Source: Algoriphagus sp.
GTDB lineage: Bacteria; Bacteroidota; Bacteroidia; Cytophagales; Cyclobacteriaceae
Assembly (NCBI GenBank): GCA_018336015.1
Contig: JAGXQZ010000105.1
Coordinates: 62,001-126,000, forward strand
Direction of reading: 5' to 3'
Length of the DNA: 64,000 nucleotides
Under the pieces are notes generated by a model. That model ran no database searches. It was not told the DNA's origin and saw nothing but the letters and a program-made list of their open reading frames with translations. The translations under genes were made by a program, and so were the position numbers. Positions 33,236-42,627 of the stretch are shown here, piece after piece (within the stretch, counting starts at the first letter, position 1; every line of letters begins with the position of its first letter).

Positions 33236-34564
33236 ATGAAGACTATTCTGATTCTCGGAGCTGGTAAATCGGCCACCTATTTGATAGATTATTTGGCAGA
33301 TTCCTGTGTGGAAAAAGAACGAACACTCATTTTGGCCGATTTGGATCAATCCACAGCGGCGACCAAACTCAAAAATCGGGCGAATACCCAATCGGCATCC
33401 ATTGATATCGAAAATGGAGACTCCAGAAAAGGGCTCATCGTTCAGGCGGACCTGGTTATTTCCATGTTGCCTGCATTCATGCATCCTGTAGTGGCGAAAG
33501 ATTGCCTGGAGTTGGGTAAGCATTTTTTCACGGCTTCCTATGAGAGCGATGCTCTTCGGGAAATGGCTCAAGAGATTGAAGCAAAACAACTATTCTTCCT
33601 CAATGAGTGTGGACTAGATCCGGGGATCGATCACATGTCTGCCATGAAAATCATCCATGAAGCCAAAGCAAAGGGTGAAGAAATCATCTCCTTCAAGTCC
33701 TATTGTGGAGGGTTGCTTTCTCCCCAAAGCGAGGACAATCCTTGGAAATACAAATTCACCTGGAATCCCCGAAATGTAATCTTGGCAGGTCAAGCCACTT
33801 CCCGATTTATTGAAAAAGGCGAACTGAAATACGTGCCCTATCACCAACTGTTTAAGCGGATTGAAACAGTCAAATTTCCGGGATTGGGGGATTTTGACGG
33901 GTATCCCAACAGGGATTCACTCAGTTATCGTAAAGTATATGGCTTGGAAGACATCCCCACGATGCTCCGCGGTACGCTGCGCCGTGCTGGATTTTGCAAA
34001 GGATGGGATGTGTTTGTGCAGCTGGGATTGACGGATGACAGTTTTCAGTTGGAGCTGCATGAGGGGAGCACCTACCGGCAGTTTTTGAATGCTTTTTTAC
34101 CTTGGTCGGAGACCCTGAGTGTGGAGGAAAAATTGGCCGAACTGATCCCCGATTTGGATTTTCCAACTTTCGAGAAGTTGCAGTGGCTTGGGTTTTTTGA
34201 AAACCGGAAGCTACCGCTCCTGAAGGGAAGTCCTGCTCAAATTCTTCAAGCGATCTTGGAAAAGGACTGGGCACTCCAGCCTGAGGACAAAGACATGATC
34301 GTGATGCAGCATCAGTTTGAGATCAAAACTGAGCGAGGTATCAAAAAGCTGACCTCAAGTTTGGTTGATTTAGGAAAAGATGCAGTTTACACGGCGATGG
34401 CCAAGACGGTGGGATTACCCTTGGCGATTGCGGTGGATTTGTTTTTGGAAGGAAAAATCAAAGGGACAGGACTGCACCTTCCTGTATTGCCTGAAATCTA
34501 CCTCCCGATTTTAGCGGAATTAGAGAAGCAGGGAATCCGATTTGTCGAGCAGGAATGGTATTGA
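33236..34564 (+). CDS. Saccharopine dehydrogenase-like protein (C-terminal-domain type)
   Basis: A 442-residue protein. The Rossmann start ILILGAGKSATYLIDYL and LVISMLPAFMHPVVAKDCL are followed by NECGLDPGIDHMSAMKII and the catalytic-domain FKSYCGGLLSPQSEDNPWKYKFTWNPRNVI. This is typical of Lys9-type saccharopine reductases. It may act in lysine degradation or a related amino-acid conversion; no lysine genes adjoin it, so the substrate is inferred. Confidence 0.88.
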   Translation: MKTILILGAGKSATYLIDYLADSCVEKERTLILADLDQSTAATKLKNRANTQSASIDIENGDSRKGLIVQADLVISMLPAFMHPVVAKDCLELGKHFFTASYESDALREMAQEIEAKQLFFLNECGLDPGIDHMSAMKIIHEAKAKGEEIISFKSYCGGLLSPQSEDNPWKYKFTWNPRNVILAGQATSRFIEKGELKYVPYHQLFKRIETVKFPGLGDFDGYPNRDSLSYRKVYGLEDIPTMLRGTLRRAGFCKGWDVFVQLGLTDDSFQLELHEGSTYRQFLNAFLPWSETLSVEEKLAELIPDLDFPTFEKLQWLGFFENRKLPLLKGSPAQILQAILEKDWALQPEDKDMIVMQHQFEIKTERGIKKLTSSLVDLGKDAVYTAMAKTVGLPLAIAVDLFLEGKIKGTGLHLPVLPEIYLPILAELEKQGIRFVEQEWY

Positions 34565-34590
34565 GGGTGAATCGAATAAAACAAAACATG

Positions 34591-34645
34591 AATATCCGCA
34601 ATCTTACCACTAGGTAAGTCATCGGCTCTAAAGATCGCGGATATT
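34591..34645. repeat. Long imperfect palindrome with nested hairpin
   Basis: AATATCCGCAATCTT (34591-34605) faces AAAGATCGCGGATATT (34630-34645), one mismatch in about 15. The loop contains TTACC-ACTA-GGTAA. It could fold as a small RNA element or a cruciform; it has no T tract and so is not a simple terminator. Confidence 0.55.
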
Positions 34646-34740
34646 CGTCGACTGACCACAGACCACAGCACCTCTAATCGGACTTCAAACCTTATCTTAT
34701 TTGGTTACTGGTAGAAAAGCGGATAATCATAAAACAAAAA

Positions 34741-34768
34741 ACGCCCAAAGAACCTTTGGGCGTTTTTT
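34741..34768. terminator. Bidirectional terminator
   Basis: ACGCCCAAAG-AAC-CTTTGGGCGT with an A tract on the left and TTTTTG on the right. It sits between the convergent saccharopine dehydrogenase-like and DUF4249 genes. Confidence 0.9.
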
Positions 34769-34771
34769 GTT

Positions 34772-35833
34772 TTAAGGATTCCAATCAGCAGGGGGATTGA
34801 GGGACGCTCCTGCTACCTCTCGACAATCGTCGGGGATGATTGCACGGTTTTGCTTGAAAGTCAGGTCATTTCTGTCAATGTAAATCCGCCGGCTAGTTTC
34901 CCCTCCTGCCATGAAATAACCAAGAACCACCTCATCAGGATTATCCAAGCTGATCATATTTCCTCGAATGGTCGCCGGAGGAGGATCGAAGATCGAACCG
35001 TTGATTTCTGCCTGTTGCTTCACCAACCTAAGGAATCGAAATGCGCCTTGGGAAATGCTGTACTGCTTTAGGTCCATCCTGAATTTGTTGACAAATCTCA
35101 GCCCATTGTCCTCGATGAATGAGGCAGGTATTCTTGCTTTGAGCCCATTAAAGTTATCATCGTTGACTACAAATAGACCTTGGTTATCGCTAACTTCTGT
35201 TCGAAAACACTGAATACAACAAGGTTTCGGCTGAGGTGTGCGATTTGGGTTTTGAGGAGAAGGTCTCGGTGTAAAAAGGTCAGGGCGAGTTTCCAAAATA
35301 TAAACAGCCGGTCCATTTCTCCAATAGTAGAAATTATTTTGATCTCCGGGGTCATTCACCTCTGCAATCAGCTGTACCCCTGATCTGGGAGCTTGGCTTC
35401 CTGGAGATGGGATAGTGACTGTACGGAGTTCAAGGGACGCAATCGGTGGCACAGATTCTACCCGCTCTGGAGTAGAAGTGTAAACTTTCCCCTCGGCTGT
35501 TAAGATCTGCAGGGTGTAAGATTTGCCGACTTCTGCTCGAAAGCTAGCAGGAGTAAAATATGTTCCTTTTGCTTCATCTCCTTCTGTCAAAAAAGTCACA
35601 TTTCCATCATTGTCTCTTACCACTACAGTAGCCAAAGAAACGGGTCGGATTAATCCTTCAAAAACACTCCCATAGGTAGCACTGCGAGTGAGCGTAATTG
35701 CATGAGGACCCGGACCTGTAGAAATGATTCCTTCTACAGTCAAAAGCTGTTCACCCTCCGGGACATCTACTTGATACGGGTCGATGCAGGCAAAGGGAAT
35801 AAAAAAGAATAGATATATAAGTCGTCTCAGCAT
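34772..35833 (-). CDS. DUF4249 lipoprotein
   Basis: A 353-residue lipoprotein with lipobox FAC (Cys 16). The N-terminal VPEGEQLLTVEGIISTGPGPHAITLTRSA is the DUF4249 signature, followed by a beta-rich body with ATVVVRDNDG and SYTLQILTAEGK. Such proteins accompany TonB receptors and are thought to sit at the outer membrane as partners. Here the receptor gene lies 3 bp upstream in the same operon. Function is unknown. Confidence 0.9.
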   Translation of the reverse strand: MLRRLIYLFFFIPFACIDPYQVDVPEGEQLLTVEGIISTGPGPHAITLTRSATYGSVFEGLIRPVSLATVVVRDNDGNVTFLTEGDEAKGTYFTPASFRAEVGKSYTLQILTAEGKVYTSTPERVESVPPIASLELRTVTIPSPGSQAPRSGVQLIAEVNDPGDQNNFYYWRNGPAVYILETRPDLFTPRPSPQNPNRTPQPKPCCIQCFRTEVSDNQGLFVVNDDNFNGLKARIPASFIEDNGLRFVNKFRMDLKQYSISQGAFRFLRLVKQQAEINGSIFDPPPATIRGNMISLDNPDEVVLGYFMAGGETSRRIYIDRNDLTFKQNRAIIPDDCREVAGASLNPPADWNP

Positions 35834-35836
35834 GGT

Positions 35837-38239
35837 TTAAAACTTAATGGCGTAACTCAAACTTGGAAGCGGGATACCCAAAAGGGCCAATCGAAGTGCC
35901 TGAGGAGGCTGTCCTTGCGCATCGTCAAAGAAGATAGAGAATGGATTTTTGCGGCCATAGACATTCAGAATCGAGAAGGTCCAATTGCCATCGTAGAATT
36001 TGCCAGTCCCTTTCAGTTTAAAATTCACAGCAAAGTCCAAACGGTGAAAATCGGGCAGACGCTGCTGATTTCGATCGTTAAAATAAGCCAGATTGTTTCC
36101 CGAAAAGTCAAATTTGGCATCGGGGAAGGTAATCGGTCGACCGGTGCTGTAGGCAAAAGTGGCAGAGATCGAAGTGTAGGTGCTGACCTTGTAATTTCCA
36201 ATCAAGGTCAGATCGTGCGGCTTGTCGAAGTTGGAGGCATACCACTTGCCGTTATTGATGTTTTCTTCTTCAAATGGGGTGATGACTCTTCTAAGCGATC
36301 TGGAATAAGTGTAAGAAACCCAACCAGTCAATCGCCCTAGGTTCTTTTTCACATAGAATTCCGCTCCAAAAGATTGACCCTCTGCAGGGATCAATTCGGT
36401 TTCAAGATGGTTTTGAAGAATGAGATTTGCTCCGTCTTTGTACTCGACAACATTTTGAAGGTCTTTGTAATAGACTTCCACGGAGGTTTCGAAGATGTTT
36501 CCTTTGAAGTTGTTGTAAAAGCCTAAGGAAACTTGGTCTGCAATCTGAGGCTCTATGAATCCATCACTAAGCTTCCATACGTCCGAAGGTGCGATAGTCG
36601 CTGTATTGGAGATCAGGTGGATGAATTGGTACATTTTATTGTATCCTAACTTGATCGAACTCGCCTTGTTAAACGAGTAACGGAAAGATGCCCTTGGAGC
36701 CAGTCCATCGTAGGTTTGGATTAATTCTCCATCGGCAAAGGTGGTTTCCGAAATAGCGCTCCCATCCGAAATGGGCTTGCCGGACTGATAGCTGCGGACC
36801 ACTCTAGGCCCTAGGTATTGGTATAGATCATACCTCAGTCCATAGGAAATGCCGATTTTTTCTCCCAATTCCAGTTCATGCTGAAAGTGAGCCCCCATCT
36901 CTCGACCTGCTTCGTTTTGCACCTTTTTGGGTAAAATATCCTCCTCTACACCGGTAGGAATCAGCTCTCCGGGTTGGATGCTGACTTGCTTGTATTCTCC
37001 ACCGACGGTGATCTTATTGCTCTCCCTCAGGGCATAGTTTAGATAGGCCCTGGCCCCCATGTCTTGGATATCAGAGTTGATTTCAAAGTCATTGATTCCT
37101 GATCGGTTGAATATTCCATAGTCATAGAGGGTATAAAACCCATTGGCTTCCAAGCTGAGCTTGTTGCTGAGTTTGCTTTTCCAGATCAGTGAATGAGCCT
37201 GATTCTGCCAGGATATGGTTGTGTCGGAGGCAAAAGCAAAATCATCATAGCTGGTATAGTAGCTGTAGGTAAATTCATTTTTGTCAGAAATAGGCGCATT
37301 GATGATCAGGTTGCCATCGTAAAAATTGGCATTGGAAGTATTGAGCGTGGGATTGCTCAGAGACTGCAAAAGCCAGTTGATATAAGAAATCCGGAAGCCA
37401 CCGAGAATGGATACTTTTTCCCTGATCAAGGGACCGTTAAGGGAAACTTTGCCAGAAAAATTACTCAGCATGACTTCTCCTCCCCATTTGTCCACGCTGC
37501 CGGCTTTTGGCAGAATATCCAAGATCGCAGAGCTACGTCCACCAAATCTTGCCGGGACCACTGCCTTGTATAGCGTGACATCATTGACCATGTCAGGATT
37601 GAATGCCGTGAAAAGTCCAAACATGTGAGATGGATTGTAGATGGGGGCTCCGGCAAACTGAATCAGGTTTTGGTCCACGCCGCCACCCCTCACGTTCAGT
37701 CCGGAGGAAGCTTCTCCCACCTGACTTACCCCGGGTAGGGTGGCCAAGGATCTTACAATATCTACTTCGCCCAAGAATGGAGGCATTTCGCGCATGGTAT
37801 TTACACTTAGGGTGACTGCACCCATATTGGTAGATCGGATGTTTTTTTCCGGGTCACTGCCATAAATCACGACATCGTCGAGGGTAAAGTCTTCTTGCAG
37901 CATCCGGATCGAAAGTCTTCCGTCTCCTACTGCAGTGATAGGATAGATCTTGGTCTCATAGCCCACGTAACGGAATTCCAAGGTGTATTCAGCACGGTCC
38001 ACGACCAGTTCAAAGCTCCCGTTGTTGTCCGTGATACGGGTCAGGTTGATTTCTGGAATTCTGACTGTTGCACCTACCAAGGCCTGTCCGGTGATCTCAT
38101 CGATGATTCTTCCTGAGATTTTGATGCCTTTGAGCTGACCGATATCCCGGCCTACGACTTCCCGCTTGAGGGCTTCTGTCTGTGCCAAAGCGGAGAAGCA
38201 CCCCAATAGTAAAAAGGTAAATAGGAGTAAGTTCTTCAT
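35837..38239 (-). CDS. TonB-dependent receptor with carboxypeptidase-like N-terminal domain
   Basis: An 800-residue outer membrane transporter: signal peptide (MKNLLLFTFLLLGCFSALAQ), a carboxypeptidase-regulatory-like beta domain (about 40-110), then the plug. The plug contains GEVDIVRSLATLPGV and GLNVRGGGVDQNLIQFAGAP. The beta-barrel ends in an aromatic-rich strand (LPSLSYAIKF). The substrate is unknown. Flanking kelch/IPT and DUF4249 lipoprotein genes with 10- and 3-bp gaps form a three-gene operon. ATG 38239 is chosen because it starts directly at the signal. Confidence 0.94.
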   Translation of the reverse strand: MKNLLLFTFLLLGCFSALAQTEALKREVVGRDIGQLKGIKISGRIIDEITGQALVGATVRIPEINLTRITDNNGSFELVVDRAEYTLEFRYVGYETKIYPITAVGDGRLSIRMLQEDFTLDDVVIYGSDPEKNIRSTNMGAVTLSVNTMREMPPFLGEVDIVRSLATLPGVSQVGEASSGLNVRGGGVDQNLIQFAGAPIYNPSHMFGLFTAFNPDMVNDVTLYKAVVPARFGGRSSAILDILPKAGSVDKWGGEVMLSNFSGKVSLNGPLIREKVSILGGFRISYINWLLQSLSNPTLNTSNANFYDGNLIINAPISDKNEFTYSYYTSYDDFAFASDTTISWQNQAHSLIWKSKLSNKLSLEANGFYTLYDYGIFNRSGINDFEINSDIQDMGARAYLNYALRESNKITVGGEYKQVSIQPGELIPTGVEEDILPKKVQNEAGREMGAHFQHELELGEKIGISYGLRYDLYQYLGPRVVRSYQSGKPISDGSAISETTFADGELIQTYDGLAPRASFRYSFNKASSIKLGYNKMYQFIHLISNTATIAPSDVWKLSDGFIEPQIADQVSLGFYNNFKGNIFETSVEVYYKDLQNVVEYKDGANLILQNHLETELIPAEGQSFGAEFYVKKNLGRLTGWVSYTYSRSLRRVITPFEEENINNGKWYASNFDKPHDLTLIGNYKVSTYTSISATFAYSTGRPITFPDAKFDFSGNNLAYFNDRNQQRLPDFHRLDFAVNFKLKGTGKFYDGNWTFSILNVYGRKNPFSIFFDDAQGQPPQALRLALLGIPLPSLSYAIKF

Positions 38240-38249
38240 AAAATAAGGC

Positions 38250-39710
38250 TTAAATCGCATCAGGTTCAAATTTGTAGAGCTCCATTGGAAGTACTCCGTT
38301 GGTAGATTCCTCTGCCGATCGTAGAATGTAGATCACCCCGTTGGATTGAAAATGGCCGGCATTGATACTTTGAGGAAGGCCGATGATTTGATTTTTTGAC
38401 TTCCATACCCCAGTTTCCAAGTCGAGCTCCCAGATCTCTTGGGTACGTCGGTAAAGTCCCAAGTATGCTTTTTTGCCAATCACCTGAGCGAATGGGAATC
38501 CTTGTCCGGTATTGCCGGGGTAGGTACCTCTTGTCAGCCAGGAGTCTTGGCTTGGGAGATATTCCCATACTTGGCCTGAGTCAGCCAAAACGTAAATTCT
38601 TTCCCCATATTTAAATACCGCAGTGGTTCCGCTCATGTCAAATGGAGCAGGTCTTTTTTGGCTCCAGGTTCTTCCGATTGCGTCGTATTCCCTAACCACA
38701 CTTCCAGCCCCGTCTCTGCCACCAAAAAGAAAAAGCTTCCCATTCCAATCTACGGCCATTGCCTCACGGGTATTGAATGGCAGATCAGGCAGGCGCTCGA
38801 AAGAACTTCCATTGATCTTATAAAAACTGCGGTCAAACTGAAACACATCTCGATCTACTTCCAAAGCACCTCCACCAAGGTAACTCGAGGATGCAAACGC
38901 AAATCGCCTTGGATTTCCGGGGAAATTAATCTCAGTCCAAGTGCCGTTCGTCGGATCAAAGCGCTGAAAAGACCGGTAAGAATCCGATAGTCTCAGCCTT
39001 CCCAATCCGACATGGAAGCCGGATGAATTGGTGAAAAACGTATTGTCGTAGATCCTTGCTTGGGCGGGAAACTCGGAGACTTTGGTGTATTTGCCGGCTT
39101 GGTACTCAAAGGGCTGTGGCAAAACAATTTCCTTGTCCTGGATGACCAACTTAACCGGCACAACGACTTGGCCTGCTGCCACAGGTATCCGAATGGTGAG
39201 TTTTGATTCAAACAGGTTTTGAAGGACTTGAGCCTCCTGAGTCCCGAAAAAAACCTTAGTGCCTTGAGGGAAATTTTTCCCTTGGATCACCATTTCATTG
39301 CCTGCGGAGGCATAGGTCGGTGAAAAACTGGACACAGAAGGAGTTAGCGTCTTGAGTTCTACTACATCGCCTTCGATACGTTGACCATTGATTTCGGCAA
39401 ATGCCTTGGCAAAGTAAGTTTGACCGATTTTGAATCCCGTAGATTCTCCGATAAAGCGCCCCGGACCGTTTTTCTGACCCAAAGAGAGGGTTTGGGCACC
39501 GGCAAAAGACGACTCCGTGGAGAATAAGAAGCCATGATCGGTAGCCAGTACATCTTGATTGGTCAACAACCTGCCGGAAATCCGGACTTTGTCTCCACCG
39601 ACGAAGAGCAGGTCTTCGGTAGAAACCAAAATGGGAGTGTCACTTTCTTGGGTGCATGACCCAAAGGCAAGGAGCATAAAAAAAATGCAGGATGCCAGTA
39701 GTTTTTGCAT
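38250..39710 (-). CDS. IPT/TIG and kelch-repeat lipoprotein
   Basis: A 486-residue lipoprotein (lipobox FGSC, Cys near 19). An Ig-like region with FAKAFAEING is followed by an IPT/TIG domain (SPTYASAGNEMVIQGKNFP, about 130-200). A kelch-type propeller follows (repeats such as GKLFLFGGRDGAGSVVREY). It is likely surface exposed and may present or bind the ligand taken up by the receptor encoded directly downstream. First gene of the operon. Confidence 0.86.
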   Translation of the reverse strand: MQKLLASCIFFMLLAFGSCTQESDTPILVSTEDLLFVGGDKVRISGRLLTNQDVLATDHGFLFSTESSFAGAQTLSLGQKNGPGRFIGESTGFKIGQTYFAKAFAEINGQRIEGDVVELKTLTPSVSSFSPTYASAGNEMVIQGKNFPQGTKVFFGTQEAQVLQNLFESKLTIRIPVAAGQVVVPVKLVIQDKEIVLPQPFEYQAGKYTKVSEFPAQARIYDNTFFTNSSGFHVGLGRLRLSDSYRSFQRFDPTNGTWTEINFPGNPRRFAFASSSYLGGGALEVDRDVFQFDRSFYKINGSSFERLPDLPFNTREAMAVDWNGKLFLFGGRDGAGSVVREYDAIGRTWSQKRPAPFDMSGTTAVFKYGERIYVLADSGQVWEYLPSQDSWLTRGTYPGNTGQGFPFAQVIGKKAYLGLYRRTQEIWELDLETGVWKSKNQIIGLPQSINAGHFQSNGVIYILRSAEESTNGVLPMELYKFEPDAI

Positions 39711-39817
39711 GTAGTTGTATAGTGGTTTGATTTTTAAAAATAGGGGTTGAATCTGCTAAGGTTAGCTGTTTCAAATGGCTAAATAAGGAAAATTAGTAGA
39801 TAATTGGGCCAATATTT

Positions 39818-40525
39818 TCAAAAACCCAATAAAAATCCGGAAATCAGGGAGGAATATTCATCGGAAAAAAATCCCTCTACTTTTTTCAGGGTAATTTCTT
39901 TTTGATCTGGCTCCCCTTTTATACATGTGAAGCCTACAATTTCCCTGATAATTGGCTTGGCAGGATTATCTCTTACCTGCACAATACATTTTGGAAAAAG
40001 CCCCCATTCTGAGGCGAATTCAGAAAAATCCCTCATCTGCCGAGGGGGTAAAATGACCCAGAGTTGACCGTCTTTTTTGAGGAGCTTGACTGCTTTTTGG
40101 ATTAACTCTTCAAAAGACAAATCATCGGTATGTAAGGCCTGATTTCGCTTAGCATCTTTTGATTTGAGATGTTCTGGAAAATAAGGGGGATTGCTCACAA
40201 TCAAATCAAAAAGTTGATCCTCTGGTAAATCCTGGAACCGGAGTTTGACCACCCTTAGCCTGGCGGAAAAAGGACTTTCTCGGAAGTTTTCAGCTGCTTG
40301 ATCGGCAGCATCCTCATCGAGTTCGACAGCCGTGATGCGGGCCTCTTGAAACCTTTGCGCCAGCATCAGGGAAATCACCCCGGTACCAGTGCCAACATCC
40401 AAAATGGTAGCTGAAGAGACGGTTTCAGCCAATGCTCCAAGAAGCACCGCATCCGTGCTGATCTTCATCGCACAGCGGTCCTGTTGGACTCTGAACTGTT
40501 GAAACTGAAACCAAGAGTTGCCCAT
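39818..40525 (-). CDS. tRNA1(Val) (adenine(37)-N6)-methyltransferase-like protein
   Basis: A 235-residue SAM-dependent N6-adenine methyltransferase of the TrmN6/YfiC group. FQFQQFRVQQDRCAMKISTDAVLLG opens the protein, ILDVGTGTGVISLMLAQR is the SAM loop, and FDLIVSNPPYFP carries the NPPY catalytic motif. It would methylate A37 of tRNA(Val). Its start overlaps the stop of the UPF0316 gene by one base (TAATG), indicating coupling. Confidence 0.9.
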   Translation of the reverse strand: MGNSWFQFQQFRVQQDRCAMKISTDAVLLGALAETVSSATILDVGTGTGVISLMLAQRFQEARITAVELDEDAADQAAENFRESPFSARLRVVKLRFQDLPEDQLFDLIVSNPPYFPEHLKSKDAKRNQALHTDDLSFEELIQKAVKLLKKDGQLWVILPPRQMRDFSEFASEWGLFPKCIVQVRDNPAKPIIREIVGFTCIKGEPDQKEITLKKVEGFFSDEYSSLISGFLLGF

Positions 40526-41127
40526 TAGGTGCGCGCTCGGCTAAAAAATTTGGATCGGAATCGGGATTTTTCTTCCATTACGTTGAGCTCTTCTTCAGAC
40601 ACCCTTTTCACGCCTTCAATGGTATAGAAAGCCTTTTCATCGATTTCCTTCACCTTGGAAATAAACTCCTGAAGCTGATCACGCTTCATCACGGTGAAGA
40701 GCAGGTTTACTTTTCCATACCTTCCTTCGGCCCCCACATTGGTGAATCGGTAGTTTTTCTCCTTCATAAACTCCAGCAGCAAAGGCAAAGGATGAGGGGT
40801 AATGACTCGGACCAGTACCCTGCCGAGGGCAAGCTTTTCATCTAAAGTCATCCCCACATAGGTTCCAGTGGCAAATCCTCCTGCATAGGCAATGTAGGAT
40901 AGCGGATTGTTGACATTCTGGAAAATCTGTCCAATCGCCAAGAGCCAAATCATGGCTTCAAAAAAGCCCAAAATGGGAACAATGTTCTTTTTCCCGTTCA
41001 TCATAAACATGATGCGGAGGGTATTGATCGACACATCTCCGATACGCGCCACAAAGATCAACAAGGGCATGAGCACATAGTTGAGCAGGTTGTCGGAAAT
41101 GCCTAGGGAGTGAAAGAGATCTTGCAT
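40525..41127 (-). CDS. UPF0316 / DUF2179 membrane protein
   Basis: A 200-residue protein. Three N-terminal transmembrane segments (FVARIGDVSINTLRIMFMMNG, split around residues 20-60) are followed by a DUF2179 ligand-like domain (ITPHPLPLLLEFMKEKNYRFTNV, FTVMKRDQLQEFI). Function is unknown. The ATG at 41127 fits the family start; a longer frame to 41229 overlaps the upstream transporter gene. Confidence 0.86.
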   Translation of the reverse strand: MQDLFHSLGISDNLLNYVLMPLLIFVARIGDVSINTLRIMFMMNGKKNIVPILGFFEAMIWLLAIGQIFQNVNNPLSYIAYAGGFATGTYVGMTLDEKLALGRVLVRVITPHPLPLLLEFMKEKNYRFTNVGAEGRYGKVNLLFTVMKRDQLQEFISKVKEIDEKAFYTIEGVKRVSEEELNVMEEKSRFRSKFFSRART

Positions 41128-41188
41128 GATGGTACAAAAATACCCCATTATTCGGAGAGGGGGACACAAAAAGTAGAGGAATCCGAGA

Positions 41189-42352
41189 TCAGATTTTTTT
41201 ATCTCTGCCGGCAGGCCAGCCAAAAACAATAAACTGAACCGTCATCGCCAATAGAAACCAGATCAGAATGTTCCAATTGTCAAACAGATCCAGTGAAATG
41301 CCAAATACCAGAGGCCCCAAAGCAGCCAACACATAACCCGCCGATTGGACCATTCCTGAGAGTTTAGCGGTGGTTAAATCTTCCGCTGTCCTCATGGAAA
41401 TCAGCGTATATGCAATACTCAAACTCGCTCCACTTCCGATGCCGATGATCGTAAGCGCAGCAAAAGTGACGATTTCATTGGTGATAAATAGCGATCCATA
41501 TCCAACCAAATATCCAATGCCCACGATGAGCACCACACCGGATTGCTGCCTGAGTCGCATAAGGAGATTTGGCGCAAAAAAGGTCCCGATCAGAGAGATC
41601 AACTGCATGTAGGAAAGTGCAATTCCTGCATTGACAGGACTCATCCCGCGTGCGATCAGCATATCAGGCAGCCATGTGATCATGGTAAAATACATCACGG
41701 ATTGAGCTCCCATAAAGAGCGTGACTTGCCAAGCCAAGCGGGATTTCCAGACATTTTTTGCTGGCTTGGCTGAACCAGTTTGCTGAGTTGAATGAGGCTT
41801 CAATTGGGGAATCCAGACAATGAGCGCCAAAACCATCAAGATCACCCAAGAAATCAAGGATCCTCTCCAGCCCAGCCCCCAATCCTCTGCAAGCGGCACA
41901 CTCACGCCGGACGCTATCGCCGCAAAAAGCGACATGCCGGTAGAAAGTAGCGCGGTCATCAATCCGATTTGCTCAGGAATCCGTGCTTTGAAAAACGGAA
42001 TCATCAACACATTGGCGGTGACAATGCCGATTCCGGTCAGTGCTGTACCCAGATAAAGTAGCTCGATTCCTCCCAAAACCCGGATCACCACTCCGATTGA
42101 CAAAAGGGATATCCCCAGGAAAATGGCTTTTCCATGGCCCAGCTTTTTCCCCAAACTCGGAGCAAAAAGTGAAAAAATGGCAAAGGTGATGAGACTCAAC
42201 GTAGTCAGAAAACCAGCCAATCCGTTGGAAATCCCCAAGTCCTCTCGGATAAATGGAATCAAAGGTCCCACCGAAGCGATCGACGTCCTCAGATTGATCG
42301 AGATCAAGATGATGCCGAGGATTAGGAGGAATTTGGAGGTGGGTTTAGACAT
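41189..42352 (-). CDS. MFS transporter, CynX/NimT type
   Basis: A 387-residue protein with about 12 transmembrane helices. INLRTSIASVGPLIPFIREDLG and GLAGFLTTLSLITFAIFSLFAP (residues 17-65) match the CynX/NimT group of major facilitator transporters. Substrates in the group include cyanate and nitroimidazole-type compounds, but the real substrate is not readable here. It is followed on the same strand by UPF0316 after 61 bp. Confidence 0.86.
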   Translation of the reverse strand: MSKPTSKFLLILGIILISINLRTSIASVGPLIPFIREDLGISNGLAGFLTTLSLITFAIFSLFAPSLGKKLGHGKAIFLGISLLSIGVVIRVLGGIELLYLGTALTGIGIVTANVLMIPFFKARIPEQIGLMTALLSTGMSLFAAIASGVSVPLAEDWGLGWRGSLISWVILMVLALIVWIPQLKPHSTQQTGSAKPAKNVWKSRLAWQVTLFMGAQSVMYFTMITWLPDMLIARGMSPVNAGIALSYMQLISLIGTFFAPNLLMRLRQQSGVVLIVGIGYLVGYGSLFITNEIVTFAALTIIGIGSGASLSIAYTLISMRTAEDLTTAKLSGMVQSAGYVLAALGPLVFGISLDLFDNWNILIWFLLAMTVQFIVFGWPAGRDKKI

Positions 42353-42627
42353 TAGATAAGTACGAATTACGAAGTACGATTTACGACATTGAATTGCACT
42401 TCAAAGACTTTCACAATAAGTTCGAACTTGGAGAAACAGGAGTGAAGTGAATCACGATTTTTGATGTACGAATTACGACGTTTTAAGGAACCTCTATCCT
42501 TTTAATTAAAGCTTAAGCTTTATGGTGAGTATTTGAAGTGCCTGATAATGTCGTCAATCGTCATTCATAAATCGTAACTAATTTCGAATATCGAACACCG
42601 AACGTTGAAAATTGAACTAGGTCCCAA
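42353..42627. repeat. Word repeats between hemH and the MFS gene
   Basis: TACGAATTACGAAGTACGA (42361-42379), GTACGAATTACGACG (42465-42480), AATCGTCATTCATAAATCG and CGAATATCGAACACCGAAC (42580-42605). These are the two main word families of the window, plus an AAAGCTTAAGCTT word shared with the first kilobase. No gene is seen. Confidence 0.7.
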
